A stretch of 64,000 nt of DNA from Rhynchopus sp. YZ270_cl-10 (GCA_964035575.1 OZ037849.1:682001-746000); one strand, 5' to 3'; counted from the stretch's first letter, positions 10,634-20,791 are shown. The notes: generated by a model not told the origin, from the sequence alone. Numbers and translations are program-made.

Positions 10634-10785
10634 ACTATGAGGGGTTTTTTGTTAGTGGTGTGGTGTGGCTGGCAACATGTATTCTGTGGTGGTCAAACAT
10701 GAAATATTCCTTCTTCAATGGATTTATTGGGTGTATGTTATACTGAGACAATGTGGTCAGATCACTCTTCAGACCCCCTGGCGTT

Positions 10786-11450
10786 TGTATTGTGTATACT
10801 GTGTATACTGTGTATACTGTGTATACTGTGTATACTGTGTATACTGTGTATACTGTGTATACTGTGTATACTGTGTATACTGTGTATACTGTGTATACTG
10901 TGTATACTGTGTATACTGTGTATACTGTGTATACTGTGTATACTGTGTATACTGTGTATACTGTGTATACTGTGTATACTGTGTATACTGTGTATACTGT
11001 GTATACTGTGTATACTGTGTATACTGTGTATACTGTGTATACTGTGTATACTGTGTATACTGTGTATACTGTGTATACTGTGTATACTGTGTATACTGTG
11101 TATACTGTGTATACTGTGTATACTGTGTATACTGTGTATACTGTGTATACTGTGTATACTGTGTATACTGTGTATACTGTGTATACTGTGTATACTGTGT
11201 ATACTGTGTATACTGTGTATACTGTGTATACTGTGTATACTGTGTATACTGTGTATACTGTGTATACTGTGTATACTGTGTATACTGTGTATACTGTGTA
11301 TACTGTGTATACTGTGTATACTGTGTATACTGTGTATACTGTGTATACTGTGTATACTGTGTATACTGTGTATACTGTGTATACTGTGTATACTGTGTAT
11401 ACTGTGTATACTGTGTATACTGTGTATACTGTGTATACTGTGTATACTGT
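10786..11450 (+). repeat. 9-bp satellite TGTATACTG, about 73 copies
   Basis: An uninterrupted, essentially perfect array of the 9-base unit, which contains the palindrome GTATAC. Because 9 is a multiple of three and the unit lacks stop codons in most frames, long open frames such as (YCV)n, (CIL)n and (TVY)n appear on both strands. They are not genes. Confidence 0.97.
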
Positions 11451-11458
11451 AGGTCATC

Positions 11459-11686
11459 AGCTCTCAGTAAGCTCTCACAGCACCCACTAGCTCCCACTAA
11501 CTCTCACTAACCCCCAGTAAGCTCTCACAAGCTCTCAGTAAGCTCACACAGCTCCCACTAGCTCTCACTAGCTCTCACTAACTCTCACTAACTCTCAGTA
11601 AGCTCTCACAGGCTCTCACAAGCTCTCACAAGGTCTCACAGGCTCTCACAAGGTCTCACAGGCTCTCACAAGCTCTCACAGCCTGT
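11459..11686 (+). repeat. CTCTCAC-based decamer array, right
   Basis: The same repeat family as 10398-10633 resumes after the satellite. This suggests the 9-bp satellite expanded inside a pre-existing decamer array. Confidence 0.85.
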
Positions 11687-11725
11687 TACGTGTCCCACGG
11701 AGACGATCATAGATCACCCAAAGAT

Positions 11726-12169
11726 ATCTTAGTCCAAAAAAAAAAAAAAACAAAAAAAAACAAAAAAAAAAAAAACACCATTCGGGTGAACATTATACAG
11801 AGAACCTGCCTCGGTGGGGGGGCGCGATTATTTGATACAAATAAAAGATGGCATTTTCTCCCCCTCTCTCTACCCATATGCAGTCAAAAAGGAGGTGAAT
11901 ATTTCTTTTCATTTTTGGAAGAAGACACATAAAAAAGAAAGACTCACGACCCCTCCCCACAGTTTCCATTTCTTTTCCTTTTTTTTGATTTTTTTTTTTC
12001 TCCCTGACGCGGGGTTGGGCAATACTCAGATATTAATCTCGGAAAATGTATTCCAATTTTTTCCTGTCACAAAAAAATTCATTTTTTTTTTCCCCCCACC
12101 CCCTCCCCTCCCCTCCCCCTCCCTTTCTCCTCCCCTCACCTCACCTTCATCCTCCCAGAATTTAATAAA
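11726..12169. other. Spacer and leader of the TMEM53-like gene
   Basis: A- and then pyrimidine-rich. From about 12085 to 12158 an almost pure C/T tract ends in CCCAG, 11 bases before the start codon. This is a strong 3' splice-site configuration for a 5'-UTR intron or spliced-leader addition. No gene is seen. Confidence 0.5.
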
Positions 12170-13108
12170 ATGGGGTCTGATGGAAACCAGGAGTCCGCTC
12201 CTTTGATGGGGCCTGTTACTGTTGAGGGGGGGACACGCCAGCCTCGCATGGTACAGGACGACGGGAAGTGGAGTGAGCTGCGCACCCACCCGGAAGGGTG
12301 GAGCACCACGAAGCCGCAGCTGCACGAAGGACGTGGGGGCCGCCCTCTGGTGTTCTTGATTCCGTGGGCGGGGGCGACGCCTAAGCAGCTTGCGAACATT
12401 GTTTACTTTTGGCAGGACCAGGGGTGCGCGGTCCTCCGTGTCTCCCCCTCCTATTGGCAGCTTTTCCATGTGTCCAAAGCAAATGACACAGAAATTGACA
12501 TCTTTTATCAATACCTTCGTACCCACGTCATGCCCAACCGAGGATTTCTTGTACACTCGATGTCTTCGTTGGGGTCATACACGCTTGGCAGGTTGATGGA
12601 TCTGGATAAGACTAGCGGAAGGGATTTGTTCTCGTTTTGTAAAGGGGTGATGTTTGATAGCGGGCCGCTGTTGGTATCGCCGGACCAGGTGAGGAAGCAG
12701 GGGCGGCTCAACATCGGGTGGTTGAGTGAGAGTGCGGGGGTGCTGACGGCAGCGTCGAAAGGGGAGCCTTTGGGGCCTCTGGTGGATTTGTTTTGGACTC
12801 CGGTGTTTTTGTTGGTGCTTATCTACCTTGGGTTGTTCCAGTTTAATGCGCGTTTAAGCAAAGCCGAATGCGTTTACAATCGTTTAACAGAAGGGATGAA
12901 GGGAATCCGTGTCATGGTGCTGTACAGTGAATACGATGAGTACGCCAGCCCGCATGACGTCCTGCACTACAAGGAGCTGATTGCGCGCACCACAAAGGTG
13001 AAGGCGGTGCTCACGGAGACCGCGCACTGCTGCCACCTCGCAGATGCGCCGGATATTGCGCGGGGTGCGCTGCGTGACTTCCTCGCGAAATGTGAGGATG
13101 ATCAGTAA
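12170..13108 (+). CDS. TMEM53/DUF829-like alpha/beta-hydrolase-fold protein
   Basis: A single exon of 312 aa. After a variable 55-residue N-terminus, the family pattern starts with [20 protein letters not shown], then [19 protein letters not shown]. Next come the nucleophile-elbow-like [14 protein letters not shown] at about residue 126, GVMFDSGP, a hydrophobic segment ([19 protein letters not shown]) at about 205-225, [12 protein letters not shown] and a C-terminal HCCHL. Animal TMEM53 sits in the nuclear envelope and ER membrane and modulates SMAD signalling. Whether it is a hydrolase is unproven, and here only family membership is inferred. The 3' flank carries a long GA repeat. Confidence 0.85.
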   Translation: MGSDGNQESAPLMGPVTVEGGTRQPRMVQDDGKWSELRTHPEGWSTTKPQLHEGRGGRPLVFLIPWAGATPKQLANIVYFWQDQGCAVLRVSPSYWQLFHVSKANDTEIDIFYQYLRTHVMPNRGFLVHSMSSLGSYTLGRLMDLDKTSGRDLFSFCKGVMFDSGPLLVSPDQVRKQGRLNIGWLSESAGVLTAASKGEPLGPLVDLFWTPVFLLVLIYLGLFQFNARLSKAECVYNRLTEGMKGIRVMVLYSEYDEYASPHDVLHYKELIARTTKVKAVLTETAHCCHLADAPDIARGALRDFLAKCEDDQ

Positions 13109-13131
13109 AGAAGAAAAAAAAATATGGAGTT

Positions 13132-13244
<113 letters not shown>

Positions 13245-13397
13245 GTGAAAAGATATATTTTTTTGATGGCGGGAGTATTTTCTTTGAACACACGGTATTA
13301 TTTTTTATGCTTTTTTTTTTTTTTTTGCGAGAAGAAGTTGGTTCCGTGTGGGAGGGTGTGAACTGACTGCGGTGACAAAAACACTTTACTTTCTTTA

Positions 13398-13428
13398 GGT
13401 GACTAAGCACGAGAGGCTTAGAATCATC
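13398..13428 (+). other. GNRA-capped hairpin motif, copy 1
   Basis: GGTGACTAAGCACGAGAGGC followed by TTAGAATCATC. CTAAGC pairs with GCTTAG, a single A is bulged, and C-GAGA-G forms a GNRA tetraloop. GGTGA pairs with TCATC, including one G-U pair. It lies about 290 bases after the TMEM53-like gene on the same strand. The same motif occurs at 16343, 20107 and 62691. Confidence 0.6.
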
Positions 13429-13548
13429 TTATAAACTTTCTTCTCTTTACCAGAAGTTTCTCCTTCCTGGCAAGCACAACAAAAAAATGTGGGTGCTTTA
13501 GATGATTGTCGATATAACAAAAAAAAAAAAAACTTAACAGCGTTTTTG

Positions 13549-13598
13549 TATAGTGGAGTTCATCCTCGGGTGTCTACACTAATACAACCAAGTTTTCA
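13549..13598. mobile_element. Single end of the TGAAAACTTGG MITE family
   Basis: Reads TATAGTGGAGTTCATCCTCG and ends ACAACCAAGTTTTCA, matching the right terminus of 4804-4970 almost exactly. Confidence 0.6.
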
Positions 13599-13617
13599 AA
13601 AAAAAAAAATAATTGGT

Positions 13618-13719
13618 ACAGTAACCAAACACCGGGTGGGGTAAAAAATGGTGGATTTTGGGATTTTCAAAACTCTAGAATGGGTTTGTACCCCCACCCG
13701 ATGTTTGTTGTGTTACTGT
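13618..13719. mobile_element. 102-bp palindromic element
   Basis: Its arms read ACAGTAACCAAACACCGGGT on the left and ACCCGATGTTTGTTGTGTTACTGT in inverse orientation on the right, with an AT-rich centre. It resembles a tiny foldback MITE and is non-coding. No other copy was noticed in the window. Confidence 0.5.
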
Positions 13720-14448
13720 AAATCGCCACACACACACATTCCGTTACGTATCCTTCTAATATTTTTCAAGTCAGAACTAATTGCTTTTCTATTGTCTAAA
13801 CCACCTTTTTTTTGTTTTTGTTTTTTGCAACGGCTCTTCTTTTCCCTTTTTTAAAAGGAGAAGTTGCTGCACCCCTGCTCTTGAGCCTTTTGACTCCATT
13901 CTGTCTATACTCAACACAAAAACAAAAACAAAAAAAAAAAAAGTCTCCTGAGCAGTTTACAACTTGCCCACTCCCTTAGTCGCTCTCCCCAAGCCTTCAT
14001 GTTTTTTTTGAAGCAAAAAAAAGGAAAAAAATCGGTAACAAAATACATTGAAAACTAAAAAAAAAAAATGATACAGACTTCCCCCGCTCTTGTATTGCAA
14101 CAAACTCAATAAAAATTTTTTCTGAAGTAGTTCTGCTTCTATTTGTTTTCTTGGTGGGTCACTATGTTTAAGTAGTAAGAACCTAGCCTTTCGGAAGACG
14201 CTATGTACAGGGCTACCTGGGTAGGCCAAAAAAAGGTCACATCAGGACTTTGTCCGGAGGCGTTTTTGGCTTTTTCAGCCACACCATAGACTAATGGTGG
14301 CAGTATTGTGATGGGAGCCCATTGGAATACGCAAAATACATCAAAATACATCGCAATCCACCATGGACCCCCCCAATGCCACCACCCACCCCTCTACCCA
14401 TCAGGCACTACCCCCCTCCCCGCTCTCCTCTGCTCTTTTGGGGTGAAT
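13720..14448. other. Spacer, no gene supported
   Basis: AT-rich with several A-tracts. A possible decayed relative of the TGGTGTGGCTGA family lies near 14225-14285, where only the right end (TCAGCCACACCA) is clear. Confidence 0.4.
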
Positions 14449-16026
14449 ATGCAGGCAAAACAGTTCCCATTTTCTTGGGAAGGGGGTGGTGTGGTGGACT
14501 GGGTGTCGACACGGTACGGCGCAGGGCCGTGGAAGAACGCACACGACTCGGGGGATGTCATCGTGAAGTGCAGCTCGGTGAAGATGGGGGCACCGCGGGA
14601 GTTCATTGACAGGACGCTGACGACACAGCGCCTGATGACGGAGAACGAGCCGTTCAGTTGGATCCAGGTGGAGCTCCCCATCGGTGTCTCCCCAACACAC
14701 TACCGAATGAGCCACAGCGGCGGCTCCGACCCTGCAACAGTGCTCCGCAGTTGGGCCTTCTGTGCTTCCTACGACGGCGAAGACTGGCGTGTCCTCTGCC
14801 AGCACACAGCAGACACTACACTCTCCGCAGCGCGAGTGGAAGAACGTACCGGGGCATGGGAGGTGAAGCTTGCAAAGGTATGGAGAACTGAGTGAGGGGG
14901 AAATATTTTGTGTTATTTGGAAAACTAAAGGTGGTCCAGCGATTTTGTCCGTTTTTTTTTTGAATCATCCCTCGGGCAGCGGTCCAAAACACCCGGAACA
15001 GCCAAACTGTGTTCTTGTTATTTTGTTGTGTTCTTGATGCCTGCCAGCCGCATCCCTTCCTGCTGATACACCAAACACCACCTCCACGCGGGTGTCCACC
15101 GCAAAGAGGTGGCGGAGTACCACAGCCGTCCCTGCCCCCTTTCGAATGATCGCTGCTCAGATTTTCGATTATTCTAAACGATACCTGTGTGTGACCACCA
15201 CAGGGTTTTATTTCCTCAAGCGGAAATTTTCGTACGCCCTGAACTCATTTTTTTCTTTTGCCAACAACAATTATGTTGCTGATGAAATCGGAGTATCATT
15301 CATGGACACCCAAACTGCATCTGCTCATGTCCTCATTCAGTATCACTCCGGGTTGCGGTCTTTTTTTTGTGAGAAGTGTGTATCTCAGATTTACATATTA
15401 TTTCCCACGGGGTTCCCTTCGAATTATAGCATTATCACAACTCAGGGAAAGCCTTAAAAAATGGCTGTCATGAAGAGAAACCCCATCCCCTCAGGAAGAG
15501 TTCTGCCCTTACTCCCATACCTCTTAACTTACATCAAGTAACAAAGTTACTGCAAAGAAATACAATACAAAACAAACAGAGTAGCAAAAATAATAAAAAA
15601 ACAATATTGGAGTGTACCATTGGTAATGGTATTTCAATAATATAGGGTGAGTGACGACACCTCCCCTTTTTTTGCCAGTTGTGTATGTTTAGGAAAGGCA
15701 ACTTCCTATTAAGCCCGCCGACTCCATTTTCTTGGAGTTTCCAGGACTGTACATTGCTCCGTTCCCTAAAAATGAATGGTAAAAAAGGGTTCAAAAAAAA
15801 ACAAATGTAGTGGAGCACACTCTAGGGTAGCTACACTAATACCACCAAGTTTTCAACAAACCTTCAAACCCCTCTACAGGAAGAGTTCTACCCTTACTTC
15901 AGAATCGTGATCTTCGAGAAGGGCAACGAGCAGGGGACCAACATGCTCAGTGGCTGCTGCTTCGAAGTCTTCGGAGGAGTCAAGCACAGAATGTGGCCCG
16001 GCGATGTCCCCATCACTGTTGGGTAG
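14449..16026 (+). CDS. F5/8 type C-like (galactose-binding jelly-roll) domain protein
   Basis: Two exons, 14449-14877 and 15880-16026, join in phase 0 through a GTATGG donor and a CTCTACAG acceptor and encode 191 aa. The product is nearly all one domain: WEGGGVVDWVSTRYG, DVIVKCSSVKMG, PFSWIQVELPIGVSPTHYRM, LRSWAFCASYDGEDWRVL, then in exon 2 EEFYPYFRIVIFEKGNEQGTNMLSGCCFEVFG. This order matches jelly-roll domains such as those in HECTD1 and in BTB proteins, which bind proteins or sugars. GCAG at 14451-14454 could instead be an acceptor, in which case the gene has unseen upstream exons. The 1-kb intron contains a partial copy of exon 2 and a MITE end. Confidence 0.75.
15494..15514 (+). repeat. 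Partial copy of exon 2 inside the preceding intron
   Basis: CTCAG followed by GAAGAGTTCTGCCCTTACTC repeats the acceptor and first 20 bases of the real exon at 15880 with one mismatch, then diverges. Splicing here would give EEFCPYSHTS and a stop, truncating the domain. Confidence 0.6.
15808..15855. mobile_element. Single end of the TGAAAACTTGG MITE family, within an intron
   Basis: TAGTGGAGCACACTCTAGGG through ACCACCAAGTTTTCA, 24 bases ahead of the exon 2 acceptor of the jelly-roll gene. It may separate the acceptor from its original branch region. Confidence 0.6.
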
Positions 16027-16342
16027 AACCCCAAAGCTTGGCCGGGGGTTTTTCATTGGGGAAAGGGGAGGGGTAGGGGGGCCCTGAGGAGGGTGGTTTT
16101 CAGCCACGCACCTTTGGGGTAGGGTGGGGTGGGGTGGGATGGGATCGTAAAAAAAAAAAAGCAGAGCAATCGATAGGGGTATTTGTGGGGCAGAAATTGG
16201 GAGGGGGAGGGACAACTCTAGGGGGAAAAAAAAAAGCAAAATAAAAATGTGGTTTGAAAAAAAGAAGAAAAAAAAATACTCCACACATGGAGGAGGGAGG
16301 GAAGGGCTACTGCTACTTTGCATTGCGTGTGTTTTTTACTAA

Positions 16343-16373
16343 GGTGACTAAGCACGAGAGGCTTAGGATCATC
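16343..16373 (+). other. GNRA-capped hairpin motif, copy 2
   Basis: GGTGACTAAGCACGAGAGGC followed by TTAGGATCATC, differing from copy 1 by one base. It lies about 320 bases after the jelly-roll gene stop codon, on the same strand. Confidence 0.6.
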
Positions 16374-16507
16374 TTATAAACTTTTCTTTTTTTGTCGGGA
16401 GTGATATTGTATTTCAAGTCAACTTGTTTATATCAGATGCAAACCGGTGTTAGCTCCACCTAGACAAGCTTTGCTACATTTTTTTTTTTTCAGATGTAAA
16501 CCACGAA

Positions 16508-16600
16508 ATGGATGTAGGACTGCATGGTTGGGTGTCCACCCCCGGTACAGCCGGTCATCCCAAGGTACACTGTCATGAGAGGGTTCTATTGTATTTCAAG
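16508..16600 (+). repeat. 93-bp dispersed repeat, copy 1
   Basis: Starts ATGGATGTAGGACTGCATGG and ends TTGTATTTCAAG. A copy with only a few differences lies at 17449-17540 in the first intron of the next gene. GGATG near the start can pair with CATCC in the middle. Function is unknown. Confidence 0.75.
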
Positions 16601-17085
16601 TCACTATTTAGTTTGGGGGAACTAAAAAATTGTCCGACCCCGCAATTTTTTTTTGTTCAGATCGCCTCCGAAAATTGCGATGTTTTTTTTTAGCAAAATA
16701 AAAAATTGGAGAGGGAAAAGTGAGTATAATGATAAATGGTGTGACTGAATAGGGGGAGGTGCACAGAGTGCGCAAGAAGGTGCGAATCACCCCCCCCCCC
16801 CCCCCCCCCCTGCAGCCACTCCATATAATAAAAAAAAACGCATCATGTCCCTATCTAGACATGTTTTGTAGCTCCCACCTTTCTTTTTCTTTTCCTCCCT
16901 CCTCCCAGAAGTTTTAAAAAAAGGGGGAAAAAATGACAACACGCAGCGAACATAAAGTAAAGGAATCCTTTCTGGTATCCCCCCCTTTTCTTCCCTCCCC
17001 CCTCCCCTCATATAAAAAACCCCCCTCACCTCGTATCGCTCAACTCTTCTCTCACTTCAACAAACAAACAAACTTTCAATACCGT

Positions 17086-17145
17086 TGGTGTGGCCGATGA
17101 CCCCAAAAAATAGCAGAAAATAGCACCCCCCTTTCAGCCACACCA
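17086..17145. mobile_element. 60-bp TGGTGTGGCTGA-family element
   Basis: The left end is TGGTGTGGCCGATGA and the right end TTTCAGCCACACCA, with CCCCAAAAAATAGCA between. It lies about 100 bases upstream of the PDZ-SAM start codon. Confidence 0.75.
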
Positions 17146-17242
17146 AATACCCTCTTTAGGAAGGTTGCACCCCCCCGCCCCTCACCCCCCCTGTCCGTCA
17201 TCGGATTTGCAACCCCATACACACGACACCACGTTTTCGAAC

Positions 17243-20092
17243 ATGAGTGATAGTAGCTCATGCGGAGGGGTGAGCTCACACGGCTCACGGAGCTACCGTT
17301 CGATGAGCCAGCGTTCGTCCTCCCCGCGCGACAGGGACGAACGGCAGATGATGGTCGCGACGTTCAACTCTGGCAGCAGTAGACGTATGGGTACAGTTTT
17401 CCCCTCCTCCTCCTCACCCTCCCCCCCTTTTCTAGTGTCTAGGGCAGAATGGATGTAGGACTGCATGGTTGGGTGTCCACCCCCGGTACAACCGGTCATC
17501 CCAAGGTACACTGTTCACGAGAGGGCTTTTGTATTTCAAGATCTCTTTATGTAATATTCATCATTTCAATTTTAAGTTTCCTTTTAACAAATGGACAACT
17601 CCCCAAAGAGTGCCTGGGCAAGCATAGAGAGGCTCAGGTTCAAAGAAAACGCCGTTCTTCCTCATGCCATCTTACCCTTATCTCCACTCCCCCCACCTCA
17701 GGCTCTCGTAGACACTCAACAGACAGCCTCTACAGCGAACCGCCCTCAGCCCATGTGCCACCACCAAACTCTCGGCTCTGTCTGTTCTTCTTTATTGCAC
17801 TGATCGCGGCGTCGCTGCCGTTAATCTATTTGGTGACCACGTCGCAGCTGCCGACACAGACGGATGTGCAACAGCGACTGACACATTGGATTCGTGGCGA
17901 CGAAATTACGATACACAGGGACCTTAGCACCAAGCAGTGGGGCATCCGCTACACAGAGACGCTCATGCTGACGCAGGTCCACGAGGGCTCGCAGGCAAAG
18001 CGCGACGGCGCAGCCCGCTTCCTCTCACGCAAGATAACGCACGCAAACGGCGTCTCTGTGTCAGACGCCGAGTCCTTCAAGGTCGTTGCCTCGCGCGTTG
18101 ACGACACGCTCACCCTCCGATTCGCACCCTCCCAGGTATGCACCAGATGGGTCAAAATCTCCCCCAAAATTAACAAAATTGCGGAGGGGGGTGTGAAAAA
18201 TGCCCGAAACCAAAATGTTATGATGGGTCGATGGTGACCCATCATGGGAACCTATCTTACCCCCATCATCCAGCGTGGTGCAGCCCCTTCCTCGATGAAT
18301 TGTCCATTCTACACAAAATACGGTTTTCCAGAGATCTAAAACGAAACCCACTTCAACACCTCCCCCTCCCCCCTTTTCAGTTTGTTGCGGGGGCCTCTGT
18401 CCGTGCCACCTCGCGAGTCCTCTTTAGCAGTGGAGACTACATCGAGACCGGGGCGCGTGGTGTTATTGTCCGCGTCCCCGGGGAGCGTGAGGGCTCGCTT
18501 GCCTCCATCAAGAGCCCCGGCATCGGTGTGTGGGACGCCTTCCCTGGGCAGATCGAGCCTGATGAGATGGGGTTCCTCTTCCTCCCTGGGGGCATGGTGC
18601 GGACACAGTCTATCATCGCCTTCGAGAGCGGGCGCAAGGTCGCTGCCGGGAGCGTCGGTGTTGTGAACAAAGTGCCTGGCGACTACAAGGGGTCTGTTGC
18701 TGAGGTGCACATTGCCGGGTTGACGTGGGATGCCATGCCCGGTCAGGTTGAACCCATTGTACAAGGAAGTGGCGGTGCTGGTGACGGTGCTGGTGGTGAT
18801 GGACGCCGCACCCCTGCACCACCGACGATAGCGCAAGAGGAGGTCGTGCAAATGCTTGCGACGTTGGGCCACCAGCAGTACCTGCCACGCCTGCTTGCCT
18901 TCGGACTGGACAGACTCGACTTCATCGCCGTCTGCACAAAGCGTGAGGGTGCGGTGCTCGGCATCAAAGCACTGCACTGGAAGCGCATTGTCAATGAGGT
19001 ATGCTGTTGATTTTGTGTTTCCCTTTTTTTGTGGGAAAAACAGCATCGAAATGTTTTCCAACATCTCTTTGCCACTCACACCACCCCACAGGCACAACGT
19101 CGCATCCCTCTCTCCGGCAGAGGCCGCTCAGGCCTAGAGCAGCTCTTCCACGACCTGGGCGAGCAGGCCTCCCTCCGCCGTGTCATCAACTACGGCATCG
19201 ACCGTCTCGACCAGCTTGCCAAGGCTGAGCCACGCGACGGCGCATCCTTGAAGTTCAAAGCACCGCAGTGGACCCATATCATCGACGAGGTATGGCAATA
19301 CATCATGTTGCATGTTCACGCAAGTGTCCTCCTAGCTTTCTTGCAATACAATACAAAACGAACAGAGTAGCATAAACAAACAAACTTTCCCAGCATAGCA
19401 ATATCCACTGGCACTCTAGACATACAATATACATGGATGAAATTCGACAAACGATTCGGAATTATTGGTTGGGCTGAAAAACCAGCTATGCCACAAATTA
19501 GTATCATTTAACCTTTTCTTCCCCCTCTTCCCCTTCCCCACTTCACCCATCTACTCAGGCCAAGAAGCGTCTGAACCTTACTGTCAGCCATGAGGAGGTT
19601 CCTATGACGGACGCACAACGTGGTGTGTTTATCATGCTTCAGAACGTCGGCATGGGGCGCCACTTCAAGCGTCTTCTTGTGTTTGGTCTTGACTCTGTTG
19701 ACCGTATGGCGAAGTCGCAGAACATTAGTAGTACCATAGACTTGACGGGATGGGAATGGGATCGGATTAGACAAGAGGCCATTAACATGATGAGCGGAAA
19801 GGCAGGAAATGTTTTGAAACAGAGTGTCGACCCCGAAGGTGAAAAGGCGGGTGACCTTCAAGAGCACGACCGTCTCGCAAAGGAGTTTGACGATGAAGAC
19901 ACCCAAACGGTCGATGCGGGAGGAGCTGAAGGTGGTGAAGGTGCAGGTCATCGCTCCAGCAGGCCACGTGGCGACGCAGTCTCGGTACTAGACGATGTTG
20001 TCCACTCGGCAGAATCTAAGAAAGAAGACGCCAGAAGGAAAATATCAAATCTACTCCAAAAGCTTACCAACGACGACGACAATGCTGCTTGA
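17243..20092 (+). CDS. Single-pass membrane protein with PDZ-like, beta-repeat and three SAM-like modules
   Basis: Exons 17243-17384, 17702-18135, 18381-18998, 19092-19289 and 19559-20092 keep frame throughout and give 641 aa. A serine- and arginine-rich N-tail precedes one membrane segment (LCLFFFIALIAASLPLIYLV, about 73-92). A PDZ-like stretch follows (VHEGSQAKRDGAARF, then THANGVSVSDAESFKVV) and then two 55-residue beta repeats each ending in WDAxPGQxEP. Three SAM-like helical modules come next, in exons 3, 4 and 5 (e.g. LGHQQYLPRLLAFGLDRLDF), and last an acidic tail. Donors of exons 2-4 begin GTATG. The layout suggests a membrane-anchored scaffold. Ligands are unknown. The first intron carries the second 93-bp repeat, and an extra small exon there cannot be excluded. 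Confidence 0.75.
17449..17540 (+). repeat. 93-bp dispersed repeat, copy 2, in an intron
   Basis: Matches 16508-16600 with a few substitutions and indels, including GGTACAACCGG for GGTACAGCCGG. It lies wholly within intron 1 of the PDZ-SAM gene. Confidence 0.75.
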
Positions 20093-20106
20093 GGATATTT
20101 TTCTAA

Positions 20107-20137
20107 GGTGACTAACCACGAGAGGCTTAGGATCATC
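20107..20137 (+). other. GNRA-capped hairpin motif, copy 3
   Basis: GGTGACTAACCACGAGAGGC followed by TTAGGATCATC begins 14 bases after the PDZ-SAM stop codon. One stem base is changed (C for G), which weakens one pair. Its position places it in the 3' UTR. Confidence 0.6.
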
Positions 20138-20176
20138 TTATACACTTTTCTTTTTCCCCCCAATGCTCTGCATCCG

Positions 20177-20187
20177 CCGATGAACGG
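20177..20187 (+). other. CCGATGAACGG hairpin motif, copy 1
   Basis: CCG pairs with CGG around ATGAA. The context is CTCTGCATCCG upstream and TCAAGCATTTTATACTTT downstream, the most diverged of the three copies. Confidence 0.4.
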
Positions 20188-20780
20188 TCAAGCATTTTAT
20201 ACTTTTTTTCAAATTTTCTTTTTAGGTTGCTTTTGGATGCCCATAAAACATTGTACGATACACTTGGCGATCCAATAAAGAAAACAAAAGAAATTAAAAC
20301 AGCAAGGGTGGTGCTTTCGGAAGTCGGTCAGCGACCTGTCACGACCTGTCGGCGACCTGTCAATATCGACCCCTCCCGGAGCACCAAAAGGGGATTTTTT
20401 TGGGGGAAGAGATGGAATGGGGGGGAACAACAGTTACAAAGTTTTTCTTGTAACGCATTCTAAAAAATGGTACGGGTTGGGTGGGTGGGGATCTTTTTTG
20501 AATATAAAAAGAGAAGGGGTCCTCTCCCTCTCTTTCTCTTTCTTGTGGACCTCTGTGTAATATAGGAAGGTCGGTGGGGTGGGGGTGTGGTTGTTGAGTG
20601 TTCAGTCATAGCAAAGCAATTTTGCCTTGAGATATGTGACTGATAAATGTGGTGAATAGCACTCTGTTGACTCTCTAGGGTGTGTGTTTCACCTGAACTG
20701 AAAGAGAAAAAGGTAAGTCAAAAAGCAATTTTTCAAAAAAAGCAAAAAAGAGGAGGGGAGCTTTTTAATGCCCGCGTCCT

Positions 20781-20791
20781 CCGATGAACGG
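20781..20791 (+). other. CCGATGAACGG hairpin motif, copy 2
   Basis: Preceded by CGCGTCCT and followed by GTGAGGCGGTTTTGCACTTT and CAACTTCTCTTTT, closely matching copy 3. Confidence 0.45.

Larger units (their letters stand above)
10361..11725. repeat. Satellite nest bounded by perfect 19-bp inverted repeats
   Basis: ATCTTTGGGTGATCTATGA at 10361-10379 is matched exactly in inverse at 11707-11725. Between them lie a CTCTCAC-based array, a short unique piece at about 10640-10785, a 9-bp satellite, and a second CTCTCAC-based array. No gene is present. The inverted ends suggest a single mobile or amplified unit, although no clear target duplication is visible. Confidence 0.75.
16027..17242. other. 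Spacer between the jelly-roll gene and the PDZ-SAM gene
   Basis: Contains a hairpin motif, one copy of a 93-bp repeat, a C-run at about 16789-16810 and a TGGTGTGGCTGA-family element. No gene is supported. Confidence 0.45.

Noticed and set aside
10665-11510. Very long open frames of YCV, CIL, TVY, IHS and TQY repeats on both strands
   Set aside because: They are forced by a 9-base satellite without stop codons in these frames. All frames are open equally, so there is no coding signal.
12026-12556. 176-codon minus-strand frame across the TMEM53-like start
   Set aside because: It is antisense to a recognisable gene and partly translates the pyrimidine tract.
15092-15457. 121-codon plus-strand frame in the jelly-roll gene intron
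   Set aside because: It has no family pattern, lies between exons joined in phase by good splice sites, and has AT-rich codons unlike local genes.
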